A DNA stretch of 64,000 bases from AC-32 sp035518635. GTDB lineage: Bacteria > Actinomycetota > Thermoleophilia > Gaiellales > Gaiellaceae. The stretch lies in assembly GCA_035518635.1 (NCBI GenBank), contig DATIXI010000020.1, positions 1 to 64,000 of the forward strand, in the 5' to 3' direction. The notes beneath the pieces were generated by a model. The model was not told the origin of the DNA. It searched no databases and saw nothing but the letters and a program-made list of their open reading frames with translations. How positions within the stretch are numbered: position 1 is the first letter of the stretch; each line of letters opens with the position of its first letter. Position numbers and translations under genes: made by a program. Positions 40,338 to 49,571 of the stretch are shown here, piece by piece.

Positions 40338-41456
40338 GTGAACGCGGTAGGCGCGACTTCGGTCGGGGCCCCGGAAGCCCGGGGCATTCGTGGACTCCTC
40401 CGCCGTCGGGAGCCGGCGCCGGAGGCGTCGTTCCCCGAGCTCGTCTGGGTGCACCACCTCCGCCAGCAGGAGCTCCGCAAGGCGCGCGAGGAGCCTTACG
40501 GGGGACCGGCCGAGCGGCGCTACCAGGAGTTCAAGGCCCGGTTCGAGCGCGAGAACGGGAAGATCGTCAGCGCCTACTGGTGCACCGACGAGGCCTCCGC
40601 GGTCGCGCTCACGATCAAGCGGCGGCCGATGATCCTGCCCGACGTCGTCCAGCTGCACTGGGCGACCAACTGGTCGACGAACGACAAGCCGAAGCTGATG
40701 GCGCTGCTCTACCGCTGCGAGAGCCTGTCTGTCCGCGTGCACGAGGTGCTGCGCGACACGAGCCAGCGGCTCGCGATGCAGGCGCTCTTCACGCTGATCA
40801 GCTACATCCTCGCGTTCTCCGAGACCGACCGGGCCCACGAGAGCCGTGCGGTCGGGGAGCTCGAGCGCACCACCAAGGAGCAGCTGAAGACGATCGAGTC
40901 GTACTACCGCAAGGCAGCCGTGCGCTCGGGCCAGATCGTCTACGTCGCCGGGATGCTGCTCGGGATGGTCCCGGTCGCGTTGGTGATCCTGCTCGCGATC
41001 GTGCTCCGGTTCACCGCCGGCACCGACTCGCCGGCCCGGATCGCCCTGCTCTGCTTCGCGGCGGGCTCGGTGGGCGCGCTGGTGAGCGTGATGTCGCGCA
41101 TGACCTCGAACAAGGTCAGCGTCGACTGGGAGTTCGGCAAGGACACGCTGCGCACGCTCGGCTCGCTGCGTCCGTTCGTCGGGGGCGTCTTCGGGCTGAT
41201 CACGTTCTTCGCGCTCAAGAGCGGCGTGATCGCGCTCGACACGCTGAAGGGCACGAAGGGCGTGGCGTTCTACATCGTCTTCGCGTTCGCGGCCGGGTTC
41301 AGCGAGCGGCTCGCCCAGGACATGCTGCTCACCTCGACGGTTGGGGTCGGCGGCGCGGCTCCGTCGCAGAAGCGCCAGGCACAGCCCGACGAGCAGGGCG
41401 AGCCCCCGGACGACGAGGTCGTCGACTCGCTGCCCTCGACGACCCCGAGCCAGTAG
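40338..41456 (+). CDS. Membrane protein of unknown function next to the patatin gene
   Basis: A 372-aa protein not recognised. The N-terminal about 190 residues are soluble and helical; then four hydrophobic segments (about 205-225, 235-260, 282-302 and 310-335) and a polar Gln/Asp-rich tail. A strong ribosome site GAGGAGG lies 6 nt before the GTG. A TACCCT hexamer lies about 40 nt upstream, so unlike many genes here the message has a leader. Pairing with the lipase-like gene may reflect lipid signalling or envelope stress, unproven. Confidence 0.75.
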   Translation: MNAVGATSVGAPEARGIRGLLRRREPAPEASFPELVWVHHLRQQELRKAREEPYGGPAERRYQEFKARFERENGKIVSAYWCTDEASAVALTIKRRPMILPDVVQLHWATNWSTNDKPKLMALLYRCESLSVRVHEVLRDTSQRLAMQALFTLISYILAFSETDRAHESRAVGELERTTKEQLKTIESYYRKAAVRSGQIVYVAGMLLGMVPVALVILLAIVLRFTAGTDSPARIALLCFAAGSVGALVSVMSRMTSNKVSVDWEFGKDTLRTLGSLRPFVGGVFGLITFFALKSGVIALDTLKGTKGVAFYIVFAFAAGFSERLAQDMLLTSTVGVGGAAPSQKRQAQPDEQGEPPDDEVVDSLPSTTPSQ

Positions 41457-41540
41457 CGTCCGGGAGGCCGGCCCGTCAAGATTGTGTAAGGACTCTGGGC
41501 GGGGCATTAACTTTCGCCGACGCCCGCCGTTCTAAGGCGC

Positions 41541-41771
41541 ATGGACGCAGGCGGCATGGACGCGATTCCCTCCGTCGAGGAGTGGCCCGTCCTTCCCGAC
41601 GAGGACGAGGACCGGGAGGTTCACCTCTGGCGTGAGGAGCAGTTCCGCGAGCTGGGGTTCGACCCTCGTCACGCCTACGAGCTCGCAGCCTCGGCCGCAG
41701 ATCTCGGACAGGCGCGCTATCTCGCACGGTCAGGCTGCGCTCCCGAGCTCGCCGTGCGCATCCTGAGCTAG
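41541..41771 (+). CDS. Small conserved hypothetical (76 aa)
   Basis: An acidic N-terminus (VEEWPVLPDEDEDREVHLW) precedes a helical part, WREEQFRELGFDPRHAYELAASAADLGQARYLARSGC. The pattern of a WRxxQFxxLGF helix, then A...AADL..AR.L...GC, resembles a widespread unnamed actinobacterial small-protein family. No clear -10 hexamer at the usual distance. It stands between the patatin pair and the cNMP/FAD pair. Confidence 0.7.
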   Translation: MDAGGMDAIPSVEEWPVLPDEDEDREVHLWREEQFRELGFDPRHAYELAASAADLGQARYLARSGCAPELAVRILS

Positions 41772-41888
41772 CAGCCCTGCCTCCGCGGAGGCAACCGCGC
41801 GTTGGTTGTGGCTCATCGCCGCACATCTTGATGCGGCTCCGCGATCCGACCGCTCGCGTGGCGCCGCGCTCTGCTGTAGAAGTCCCCC

Positions 41889-42299
41889 GTGGACATCGCC
41901 GAGAGCCTGGGCCAGCTCGCCCTGTTCGCCGACCTCACGCCGTCGCAGCTCGAGGCGATCGCTCACACGCACGAGGAGGACGTGTTCGCCGCCGGCGAGC
42001 GCGTGCTCCGCAGGGGTCTGAGCGGGGGGAACTTCTACGTGATCCTCGAGGGCGAGGCCTCGGTCGAGGTCGGAGGCGAGGACCGGCACCAGCTGACACG
42101 CGGCGACTTCTTCGGCGAGATCTCCGCGCTGACCGGCGAGCCTCCCGCTGCCGACGTCGTCGCGTCGACGACGCTCCGCTGCCTCGTGATCCCGGCCGCG
42201 CAGCTCGAGCGCCTGCTGCTCGAACGGCCGCAGCTCATGCTCCGGATGCTGCGAATGGAGGCCCGCCGCCTACAGGGCACGCTGAATTGGCGGCCGTAG
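41889..42299 (+). CDS. Cyclic-nucleotide-binding-domain protein
   Basis: A 136-aa single cNMP-binding (Crp-like) domain without a DNA-binding helix. The phosphate-binding cassette is FFGEISALTGEPPAADVVA, with the Glu for the sugar; the usual Arg at the end of the cassette (RxA) is replaced, so cyclic-nucleotide binding may be altered. A 13-nt overlap with the reductase gene suggests that the two proteins act together; in related actinobacteria the two parts are often one polypeptide. Confidence 0.85.
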   Translation: MDIAESLGQLALFADLTPSQLEAIAHTHEEDVFAAGERVLRRGLSGGNFYVILEGEASVEVGGEDRHQLTRGDFFGEISALTGEPPAADVVASTTLRCLVIPAAQLERLLLERPQLMLRMLRMEARRLQGTLNWRP

Positions 42300-43762
42300 A
42301 GCGGCCGTTCCCGCCGGGCGAGTACGACGTCGTGGTCGTCGGGAGCGGCCCCGGCGGCCTGCAGACGAGCTACTGCCTCCGGCACCTGGGGATCGAGCAC
42401 GCCGTGATCTCCCGCGACGAGCGGCCGGCCGGGATGTTCCAGCGCTTCCCGATCTTCGAGCGGCTGATCACCTGGACGAAGCCGGACGCGCCGGTCGAGC
42501 GCACCTCCCGCGAGTACGAGTGGTACGACCACAACAGCCTCCTGGCCGAGGAGCCCGAGTTGAAGGCGCTCGTGCCGGGCCTGATGGACCGGGCCTACGA
42601 CCTTCCCTCCCGCGGCGAGATGGAGGCGGGGATCGCCGCCTTCGCCGAGCGGGGCGCGATCCGGGTCCGCTACGGCTGCACGTGGGAGGCGACTCGCCGC
42701 GAGGACGACGGGATCGCGCTCGTGACGAGCGACGGCGAGTACCGCTGCCGCGCCGTCGTGTTCGCGATCGGCGTCACGAAGCCGTGGCGCGCCGCGGTGC
42801 CCGGGCTCGAGCACGCCGCCCACTACGTCGAGACCGGAACCCCCGAGCGCTACGCCGACCGCGACGTCTTCATCGTCGGGAAGAGGAACTCGGGCTTCGA
42901 GGTCGCGCAGGGGATCCTTCCCTGGGCGCGCAGCATCGTCCTCGGCTCGCCGCGGCCGGTGCAGATGGACGCGCTCGCGCTCTCGGCGCTGCGGATCCGC
43001 TACCTGCACCCCTACGACGAGTACGCGCGCGGCGGGCCGGGCACGTACGTGCTCGACGTGGCGATCGAGCGGATCGAGCGCGAGGCCGAGCGCTTCCGGG
43101 TACTCACGCGCGGCACGACCTGGGACGGGACGCTCGAGTTCCACGTCGACGACGTGATCGCTGCGACCGGGTTCGAGACGCCGCTGCTCGACCTGCCGAC
43201 GCTCGGGCTCGTGACCGTCAACGACGGGCGCATCCCCGCGCTGACGCCGTTCTGGGAGAGCGTCTCGGTGCCGGGTGTCTACTTCGCCGGGAACGCGTCG
43301 CAGGGCGCGAAGGGGATCGGAAAGCGAGGCGCCGGCGCGAGCTCGACCGCCGTGAACGGCTTCCGCTACAACGCGCGCGTACTGGCCGAGCACCTCGCGG
43401 CGAAGCTCCGGGGCTGGGAGCGGCCGCGCGAGGCGATCGACGACCCGGTCTCGTTCCTGCTCCGCGAGCTGTCCTCCGCGCCCGAGCTGTGGGTGCAGAA
43501 GGGCTACCTCTGCCGCGTGCTCGCCGACGAGCGCGGGACGTACGTGGACGACGGCATCCTCCCGCTCGCGCACTTCCTCGACGCGCTCGACCACGACGCC
43601 GTGGCCGCGAGCGTCGAGGTCGACGAGAGCGGCACGATCCTCCCCACGCTCTACCTCCGCCGCGGGGGCGAGATCACCGAGCGGCAACTCGCGCCGCACC
43701 CGCTGCACGCCTACGAGGGCGAGCAGTACCGCCGCGAGGTCGCGGGCCTGCTGAGCTACTAG
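42287..43762 (+). CDS. FAD-dependent NAD(P)-binding oxidoreductase
   Basis: A 491-aa flavoprotein. The FAD Rossmann motif VVVVGSGPGGLQTSYCLRHLG is near the start, FERLITWTKP follows, and a second Rossmann region (RDVFIVGKRNSGFEVAQ) lies at about residue 195 with the usual glycines partly substituted. AATGF(E)TPL is present late in the fold. No CxxC redox pair of thioredoxin reductase is visible, so it is closer to flavin monooxygenase/YpdA-like proteins. TTG start at 42287, within the cNMP gene, because no ATG/GTG precedes the FAD motif. Confidence 0.82.
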   Translation: MAAVERPFPPGEYDVVVVGSGPGGLQTSYCLRHLGIEHAVISRDERPAGMFQRFPIFERLITWTKPDAPVERTSREYEWYDHNSLLAEEPELKALVPGLMDRAYDLPSRGEMEAGIAAFAERGAIRVRYGCTWEATRREDDGIALVTSDGEYRCRAVVFAIGVTKPWRAAVPGLEHAAHYVETGTPERYADRDVFIVGKRNSGFEVAQGILPWARSIVLGSPRPVQMDALALSALRIRYLHPYDEYARGGPGTYVLDVAIERIEREAERFRVLTRGTTWDGTLEFHVDDVIAATGFETPLLDLPTLGLVTVNDGRIPALTPFWESVSVPGVYFAGNASQGAKGIGKRGAGASSTAVNGFRYNARVLAEHLAAKLRGWERPREAIDDPVSFLLRELSSAPELWVQKGYLCRVLADERGTYVDDGILPLAHFLDALDHDAVAASVEVDESGTILPTLYLRRGGEITERQLAPHPLHAYEGEQYRREVAGLLSY

Positions 43763-43777
43763 GCCCGACGGCGGGCC
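43762..43777. terminator. Hairpin between convergent genes
   Basis: GGCCCG-ACGG-CGGGCC, a 6-bp stem starting at the last base of the reductase stop, between convergent genes. No T-run. Confidence 0.4.
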
Positions 43778-43804
43778 GATCGTGAAGGCCCTGCCGCGAC
43801 CGGT

Positions 43805-44503
43805 CTAGTGCTCGGGCTCGCCGACGGGCCGCGCTCGAAGCCTGGCGACGCACAGCTCGGGCTCCACAAACGGATCGAGTCGCTCGACTTCCAGGCTGTT
43901 TCCGAGCTCCCCGAGTGCTCCGTCGATGAGGCCGAGGTGAACCGCGCAGACGATGCCCGATGCCAGCTCCCGGTAAGGGCAGTGATGCATGCGGATTTGC
44001 TGCTCGTCGCCCTCGGGGCGAAAGCCCTGTTGCGCCAGTAGCTCGACGACCTCTTCGATCGCCTTCACCTCGTCCAGGCTTCGTCCGGGCGGACGCCGCA
44101 CGAGGTAACGCCCCCATGCCCGGCCTGCCGTCTCCGCTCTGTCGGAGCCGTCCGTCACCTCGGCGAGCGCTCCCGTGAGGATCGTCGCGAGCAGACGGTG
44201 ACTCTCGCTGTCCCCCGCGTCGGTGCGGTCGCTGAGCGAGTACACGATTCGCGGCCGGCCCGGGGTGCTGCGGCCTTCGGGACGGGAACGGACGAGTGCC
44301 GCGTCGGCGAGTACGCCCAAGTGCCAACGGATGGTGTTCGGGTGCAGGCCGAGCCGCTCTGCAAGCTCCTGCGCGTCGAGCCCGGCCGGAGAGCGCTGCA
44401 GCTCGGCGACGATGCGCACGCGCTGCTTGTCGGCGAGCGCGCGATGGATCTTCCCGCTGCGCATTTCTCCGACATCCGTAGGACGAATCGGACAGCACGT
44501 CAT
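43805..44503 (-). CDS. HTH regulator with a Cys-rich C-terminal domain
   Basis: A 232-aa regulator. A winged HTH (ADKQRVRIVAELQRSPAGLDAQELAERLGLHPNTIRWHLGVLADAALV) is followed by a C-terminal sensor part containing MHHCPYRELASGIVCAVHLGLIDGA and a later LCVARL. This HCPxxxLA...VCxxHxGLxxG pattern occurs in actinobacterial regulators suspected of carrying Fe-S clusters (SufR-like). It is transcribed divergently from narK and the nitrate reductase operon, so a redox or nitric-oxide-responsive control of nitrate respiration is plausible (inference). The ATG may be the first (44503) or Met 14. Confidence 0.82.
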   Translation of the reverse strand: MTCCPIRPTDVGEMRSGKIHRALADKQRVRIVAELQRSPAGLDAQELAERLGLHPNTIRWHLGVLADAALVRSRPEGRSTPGRPRIVYSLSDRTDAGDSESHRLLATILTGALAEVTDGSDRAETAGRAWGRYLVRRPPGRSLDEVKAIEEVVELLAQQGFRPEGDEQQIRMHHCPYRELASGIVCAVHLGLIDGALGELGNSLEVERLDPFVEPELCVARLRARPVGEPEH

Positions 44504-44556
44504 CGGTAGAACTCCGCAGCCGCTTTGCGACGGAGCTACGTTTCCCTCGGCTCGAG

Positions 44557-44580
44557 TTCTTCCTAGATTCCTCGGAAGAA
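44557..44580. promoter_or_regulatory. Inverted repeat in the regulator-narK intergenic region
   Basis: TTCTTCC-N10-GGAAGAA: 7-bp arms, 10-bp spacer, centred about 55 bp from the regulator start and 70 bp from narK. A candidate operator for the divergent regulator. Confidence 0.5.
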
Positions 44581-44612
44581 ACCGACCACGTTCTCGAGGA
44601 CAGGAGCGGCTG

Positions 44613-44642
44613 ATGCGAGCAATCGTCAGAGGCACACGGTGA
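44613..44642 (+). CDS. 9-aa leader mini-ORF coupled to narK
   Basis: ATG at 44613, preceded by AGGAG, codes for MRAIVRGTR and ends in a TGA that overlaps the narK GTG (GTGA). Translating ribosomes would be delivered to the narK start. There is no evidence that the peptide itself has a function. Confidence 0.45.
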   Translation: MRAIVRGTR

Positions 44643-45844
44643 GGCGACCTTCCGCTTCTCCCACCTGGAACCTCGTCCTCGCCACGGCGGCGTTTGCGCT
44701 CTGTTTCACGGCCTGGAGCCTGATCGCGCCGTTCGCCAAGACGTTCAAGCACGACCTCGGGCTCGACTACACGGAAGCGCTCTTCCTGACCGCGGTCCCG
44801 GTCGTCCTCGGGTCGCTGGCGCGAATTCCGATGGGCCTGCTCACCGACCGCTACGGCGGCCGCTACGTCTTCTCGGCTCTGCTCGCCTTCTCGGCGCTCC
44901 CCGCGGTGCTGTTCGGCTACGCGCACGGCTACACCGCGCTGATCGCCGTCGGCTTCCTGCTCGGGGTGGCCGGGTCCTCGTTCGCCGTGGGCGTCCCGTT
45001 CGTCTCCGGCTGGTACCCGAAGGAGCGGCAGGGCTTCGCGCTCGGCATCTACGGCATGGGCAACATCGGGACGGCGATCGCGTTCTTCGGCGCACCCGCG
45101 ATCGTGGACAACTGGAGCCGCGTGACGCTCGGCTGGGCGACCGGGGTGCTCCTGCTCGCAGGCGCCTGGGTCTTCTTCTCGGCTGCTCGGAATGCACCGC
45201 GAAAGGCGCCTCCGACCCACTATCGCCAGGTGCTGCGCTCCGGCTGGCGCCTGTACCGGCTCGCGTTCTTCTACTTCATCACATTCGGCGGCTTCGTCGC
45301 GATGGCGTTCCTGCTGCCGACGCTCCTCCAGGACTGGTTCGACTACTCCAAGGGTGAGGCGAGCGCGCGGGCCGCAGGCTTCATCATCGCCGCGACGATC
45401 GCGCGGCCGGTCGGCGGCTGGCTCGCCGACCGGGCCGGCGCCTACCCGGTGCTCGTCCTCACCTTCTCCGGGATCGCCATCGACGCGGCCGTGCTGGCCG
45501 CGCTCGCGTCCACGCCGCGGATCGTCCCGATCACGATCGCGTGCCTGACGCTCGGATGCTTCCTCGGGGCCGGCAACGGGGCCATCTTCAAGCTCGTGCC
45601 ATCGGAGTTCCCGAACGACGCAGGCGCGGCTGGCGGCATCGTCGGCGCCGCCGGCGGGCTCGGCGGCTTCTTCCCGCCGGTCTTCGTCGGCCTCGTGAAG
45701 GACGCCGAGGGCACCTACACTTACGGCTTCGTTGGCCTCCTCGTCTTCGTCGGCGTCTCCCTCGCTCTCGCGGTCTGGCTGCTCCGGAACGCACCGGCGG
45801 AGGAGCTGCGCGGAGTAGTGCCCGAGGGACACGCGCAAGCGTGA
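44639..45844 (+). CDS. narK: NarK-type nitrate/nitrite transporter
   Basis: A 401-aa major facilitator with 12 hydrophobic segments. Nitrate-porter signatures: GIYGMGNIGTAIAFFG (nitrate signature 1) and GGIVGAAGGLGGFFPP (signature 2), with the substrate-binding Arg in LARIPMGLLTDRYG. It should import nitrate and/or export nitrite. Its stop is the start of repeat copy B, and narG begins 97 nt further on, so it is probably in the nar transcription unit. Confidence 0.93.
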   Translation: MRRPSASPTWNLVLATAAFALCFTAWSLIAPFAKTFKHDLGLDYTEALFLTAVPVVLGSLARIPMGLLTDRYGGRYVFSALLAFSALPAVLFGYAHGYTALIAVGFLLGVAGSSFAVGVPFVSGWYPKERQGFALGIYGMGNIGTAIAFFGAPAIVDNWSRVTLGWATGVLLLAGAWVFFSAARNAPRKAPPTHYRQVLRSGWRLYRLAFFYFITFGGFVAMAFLLPTLLQDWFDYSKGEASARAAGFIIAATIARPVGGWLADRAGAYPVLVLTFSGIAIDAAVLAALASTPRIVPITIACLTLGCFLGAGNGAIFKLVPSEFPNDAGAAGGIVGAAGGLGGFFPPVFVGLVKDAEGTYTYGFVGLLVFVGVSLALAVWLLRNAPAEELRGVVPEGHAQA

Positions 45845-45914
45845 GACGACGCTTGCGTCGTCTCGTTCAGGCCGGACGGGCTTTGCTCGTTCGGCCGTCG
45901 GAACCGACCAGTCG
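45839..45914 (+). repeat. 76-nt stop-anchored hairpin element, copy B
   Basis: Starts GCGTGA with the narK stop and continues into the narK-narG gap. First stem GAGACGAC-GCTTGC-GTCGTCTC is perfect; second is GGCCGGACGGGC-TTT-GCTCGTTCGGCC (10 of 12 positions pair, more with G-T). 65 of 76 positions match the copy at 33728-33803. Confidence 0.75.
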
Positions 45915-45941
45915 CTGCGCTCTCCGCCAGAAGGTTGGCTC

Positions 45942-48900
45942 TTGAGGGACCGGATCGAACGGCGACGGTACTTCGGCGCCGGTCGGTCTGAGAACGGTTG
46001 GAGCGCGCTCTCCGGGAAGGGGCGCGAGTGGGAGTCTTTCTACCGCGACCGGTGGCAGCACGAGCGCGTCGTCCGCTCCACCCACGGCGTCAACTGCACG
46101 GGCTCGTGCTCGTGGAAGATCCACGTCAAGGACGGGATCGTCGCGTGGGAGACGCAACAGACGGACTACCCGTCCAACGGGCCCGACCTGCCCGAGTACG
46201 AGCCGCGCGGCTGTCCACGCGGGGCGTCGTTCAGCTGGTACGTCTACTCGCCGCTGCGCGTCCGGTACCCGTACGTGAGGGGCGTACTGCTCGACCTCTA
46301 CCGGGAGGCACTCGAGCGGACCGGCGACCCGGTCGAAGCCTGGGCGGACGTCGTCGAGGATCCGGAGAAGGCGCGCGCCTACAAGGAGCAGCGCGGGAAG
46401 GGCGGCTTCGTCCGCTCCTCCTGGGACGAGGTGGCCGACCTGATCGCGGCCGCGCACGTCCACACGATCCGGCGCTACGGGCCGGACCGGATCGCCGGCT
46501 TCTCGCCGATCCCGGCGATGTCGATGGTCTCCTACGCGGCCGGCACGCGGTTCCTGTCGCTGATCGGGGGCATCTGCCTCTCCTTCTACGACTGGTACGC
46601 CGACCTGCCGCCCGCCTCGCCGCAGATCTGGGGCGACCAGACCGACGTGCCCGAGTCGGCCGACTGGTGGAACGCGGGGTACGTGATCCTCTGGGGCTCG
46701 AACGTGCCGCAGACTCGCACGCCGGACGCGCACTTCATGACCGAGGCGCGCTACCGAGGGCAGAAGGTGGTCGTCGTCTCGCCCGACTACGCGGGGCACA
46801 CGAAGTTCGCCGACCACTGGCTGCCCGCGCAGGCCGGCTCGGACGGCGCCCTCGCGCTCGCGATGGCGCACGTGATCCTGAAGGAGTTCTACGTCGAGCG
46901 GCAGGTGCCGTACTTCGAGCGCTACGCGCGCGAGAACACCGACCTGCCCTTCCTCGTCACGCTGGAAGAACGGGGCGAAAGCTACGTGGCCGACCGCTTC
47001 CTGCGCGCGTCCGACCTCGGCTACACGGGTGAGAACGCGGACTGGAAGACGGTCGTCGTCGACGAGCAGACGGGCAGGGCGGCGATCCCGAATGGCTCGA
47101 TCGGCTTTCGCTGGGGGGAAGAGGGCATCGGGAGGTGGAACCTCGAGCTCGGCGAGCTCGCGCCTGCCCTGACGCTGCTCGGCCGAGAGGAGGAGGTCGT
47201 CGAGGTCGAGCTGCCTCGCTTCGACGAGGGTGAATCCGAGGCTGGGAGCTCGCACCGCCGCGGCGTGCCGGCCAAGCGGATCGGCGGGCAGCTCGTGACC
47301 ACGGTCTTCGACCTGCTCGCCGCCCAGCTCGGCGTGAGGAGGGACGGCCTCCCGGGCGACTGGCCCGAGGGCGACCGCGACCCGAGGCCCTACACCCCGG
47401 CGTGGCAGGAGGAGCACACGGGCGTCGACGCCGGCCGCGTGAGCCGGATCGCCCGCGAGTTTGCGCGCAACGCCGAGCGCACGAACGGCCGCTCGATGAT
47501 CGTGATGGGTGCCGGGACGAACCACTGGTTCCACTCCGACCAGATCTACCGCGGGATGCTCAGCCTGGTCCTGCTCTGCGGCTGCGAAGGCGTGAACGGC
47601 GGGGGCTGGGCGCATTACGTGGGCCAGGAGAAGGTGCGGCCGATCACCGGGTGGTCGACGCTCGCCTTTGCACTGGACTGGAACCGGCCGCCACGGCAAC
47701 AGGCGACGACGCCGTTCTGGTTCCTCTTCAGCGACCAGTGGCGCTACCAGCGCACCCGGGCGGGCGAATACGCGTCAGTCGTCGGCCGCGGGACTCTCGA
47801 CGACCTCCATCTGGCCGACTGCAACGCGCTCGCTGCGCGCCTCGGCTGGATGCCGTCCTACCCGACGTTCGACCGCAACCCGCTCGATCTCGTGCCGGCC
47901 GCGGAGGCCGAAGGGCTTTCGCCCCAGGACTACGTCGTGCGAGAGCTCCAGGAGGGGCGGCTGCGCTTCGCGGCCGAGGATCCGGACGCGCACGAAAACG
48001 CGCCACGTGTGTTGACGCTCTGGCGCGCAAATCTCCTCGGCTCCTCGAGCAAGGGGCACGAGTACTTCCTGCGCTACGTGCTCGGCGTCCCCGACGCGGC
48101 GATCCGCAACACCGAGGCGACCGAGGAGTTCCGGCCGCAGGAGGTCGTCTGGCACGACGAGGCGCCGACCGGGAAGCTCGACCTGTTCACGACGATCGAC
48201 TTCCGGATGAACGGGTCGGCGCTCTACTCCGACGTCGTCCTCCCCGCCGCGACCTGGTACGAGAAGCACGACCTCTCGTCGACCGACCTGCATCCGTTCG
48301 TCCACTCGTTCAACCCCGCGATCCCGCCGCCCTGGGAGACGGCGAGCGACTTCGACGTCTTCAAGCGGATCGCGGAGTCGTTCAGCCGGCTCGCCACTAC
48401 CCATCTCGGCGTGCGGCAGGACGTCGTCGCGGCACCGCTGCTCCACGACACCCCGGACGAGCTCGCCCAGCCGCTCGGCAAGGTGCTCGACTGGAAACGC
48501 GGCGAGTGCGAGCCTGTTCCCGGCCAGACCATGCCCAAGCTCGTCGTGGTCGAGCGCGACTACGGTGCGGTGCTCGACAAGTGGCTCGCGCTCGGCCCGC
48601 TCGTCGACGAGCTGGGAACCGGCACGAAGGGCATCGGGTGGAAGCCGCTCCTGGAGGTCGACGAGCTGCGGCGCCGCAACGGCGAGGTGAACGGCCGCCC
48701 GAGCCTGGCGCGCGACGTCGACTGGTGCGAGGCGATCCTCGCGCTCTCCGGCGTCACGAACGGCCGCCTCGCACGCGAGGGCTTCCGAGCCCTCGAGACT
48801 CGCGTCGGCCTGCCACTCGTCGACCTCTCCGACGAGACGGCCGACGTCAAGATCGCCTTCGGCGACACGCAGGTGCAGCCGCGCAAGGTGATCGCGTCTC

Positions 48901-49571
48901 CCGAGTGGTCCGGGCTGGAGTCACGCGAGCGGCGCTACTCGCCGTTCACGATCAACGTCGACCGGCGAGTGCCGTGGCGCACGCTGACCGGCCGCCAGCA
49001 GTTCTACGTCGATCACGAGTGGCTGCTCGAGTTCGGCGAGGGCCTGCCGGTGTACAGGCCGCCGATCGACGTCATCCGCCACGTGGGCGAGCAGTTCTCG
49101 GGCGAGGAAGGGAGGGCCGAGGTGCACATCCGCTGGCTCTCGCCCCATTCGAAATGGTCGATCCACTCCGAGTTCCAGGACAACCTGCACATGCTGACCC
49201 TCTTCCGCGGCGGCCCCGTGACCTGGCTCTCGGTCGAGGACGCCGAGGCGATCGGCGTGCGTGACAACGACTGGGTCGAGGTCTTCAACCGCAACGGGGT
49301 CATCGCCTGCCGCGCGGTCGTCTCGCACCGCGTGCCGAAGGGGATCGGGCTCATGTACCACTCGCAGGACCGGCACGTGAACGTCCCAAAGACGGAGCTC
49401 TCCGGAACCCGTGGGGGCACCGACAACTCGGTCACGCGCATCTCGATCAAGCCGACGCTGCTGATCGGGGGCTACGCACAGCTCTCGTACGGCTTCAACT
49501 ACTACGGGCCGACCGGGCCACAGCGCGACGAGCTCGCGGTCGTCCGGAAGCTCGAGAAGGTCGAGTACTGA
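45942..49571 (+). CDS. narG: Respiratory nitrate reductase alpha subunit (NarG)
   Basis: A 1209-aa molybdenum subunit that reduces nitrate to nitrite. The first Fe-S cluster (FS0) ligands are in THGVNCTGSCSW and RGCPRG (His and three Cys), and the Mo-coordinating Asp is in the VPQTRTPDAHF segment. No twin-arginine signal is visible, consistent with a cytoplasm-facing membrane enzyme. The start is a TTG at 45942, 9 nt after AGAAGG. It overlaps narH by one base. Confidence 0.96.
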   Translation: MRDRIERRRYFGAGRSENGWSALSGKGREWESFYRDRWQHERVVRSTHGVNCTGSCSWKIHVKDGIVAWETQQTDYPSNGPDLPEYEPRGCPRGASFSWYVYSPLRVRYPYVRGVLLDLYREALERTGDPVEAWADVVEDPEKARAYKEQRGKGGFVRSSWDEVADLIAAAHVHTIRRYGPDRIAGFSPIPAMSMVSYAAGTRFLSLIGGICLSFYDWYADLPPASPQIWGDQTDVPESADWWNAGYVILWGSNVPQTRTPDAHFMTEARYRGQKVVVVSPDYAGHTKFADHWLPAQAGSDGALALAMAHVILKEFYVERQVPYFERYARENTDLPFLVTLEERGESYVADRFLRASDLGYTGENADWKTVVVDEQTGRAAIPNGSIGFRWGEEGIGRWNLELGELAPALTLLGREEEVVEVELPRFDEGESEAGSSHRRGVPAKRIGGQLVTTVFDLLAAQLGVRRDGLPGDWPEGDRDPRPYTPAWQEEHTGVDAGRVSRIAREFARNAERTNGRSMIVMGAGTNHWFHSDQIYRGMLSLVLLCGCEGVNGGGWAHYVGQEKVRPITGWSTLAFALDWNRPPRQQATTPFWFLFSDQWRYQRTRAGEYASVVGRGTLDDLHLADCNALAARLGWMPSYPTFDRNPLDLVPAAEAEGLSPQDYVVRELQEGRLRFAAEDPDAHENAPRVLTLWRANLLGSSSKGHEYFLRYVLGVPDAAIRNTEATEEFRPQEVVWHDEAPTGKLDLFTTIDFRMNGSALYSDVVLPAATWYEKHDLSSTDLHPFVHSFNPAIPPPWETASDFDVFKRIAESFSRLATTHLGVRQDVVAAPLLHDTPDELAQPLGKVLDWKRGECEPVPGQTMPKLVVVERDYGAVLDKWLALGPLVDELGTGTKGIGWKPLLEVDELRRRNGEVNGRPSLARDVDWCEAILALSGVTNGRLAREGFRALETRVGLPLVDLSDETADVKIAFGDTQVQPRKVIASPEWSGLESRERRYSPFTINVDRRVPWRTLTGRQQFYVDHEWLLEFGEGLPVYRPPIDVIRHVGEQFSGEEGRAEVHIRWLSPHSKWSIHSEFQDNLHMLTLFRGGPVTWLSVEDAEAIGVRDNDWVEVFNRNGVIACRAVVSHRVPKGIGLMYHSQDRHVNVPKTELSGTRGGTDNSVTRISIKPTLLIGGYAQLSYGFNYYGPTGPQRDELAVVRKLEKVEY

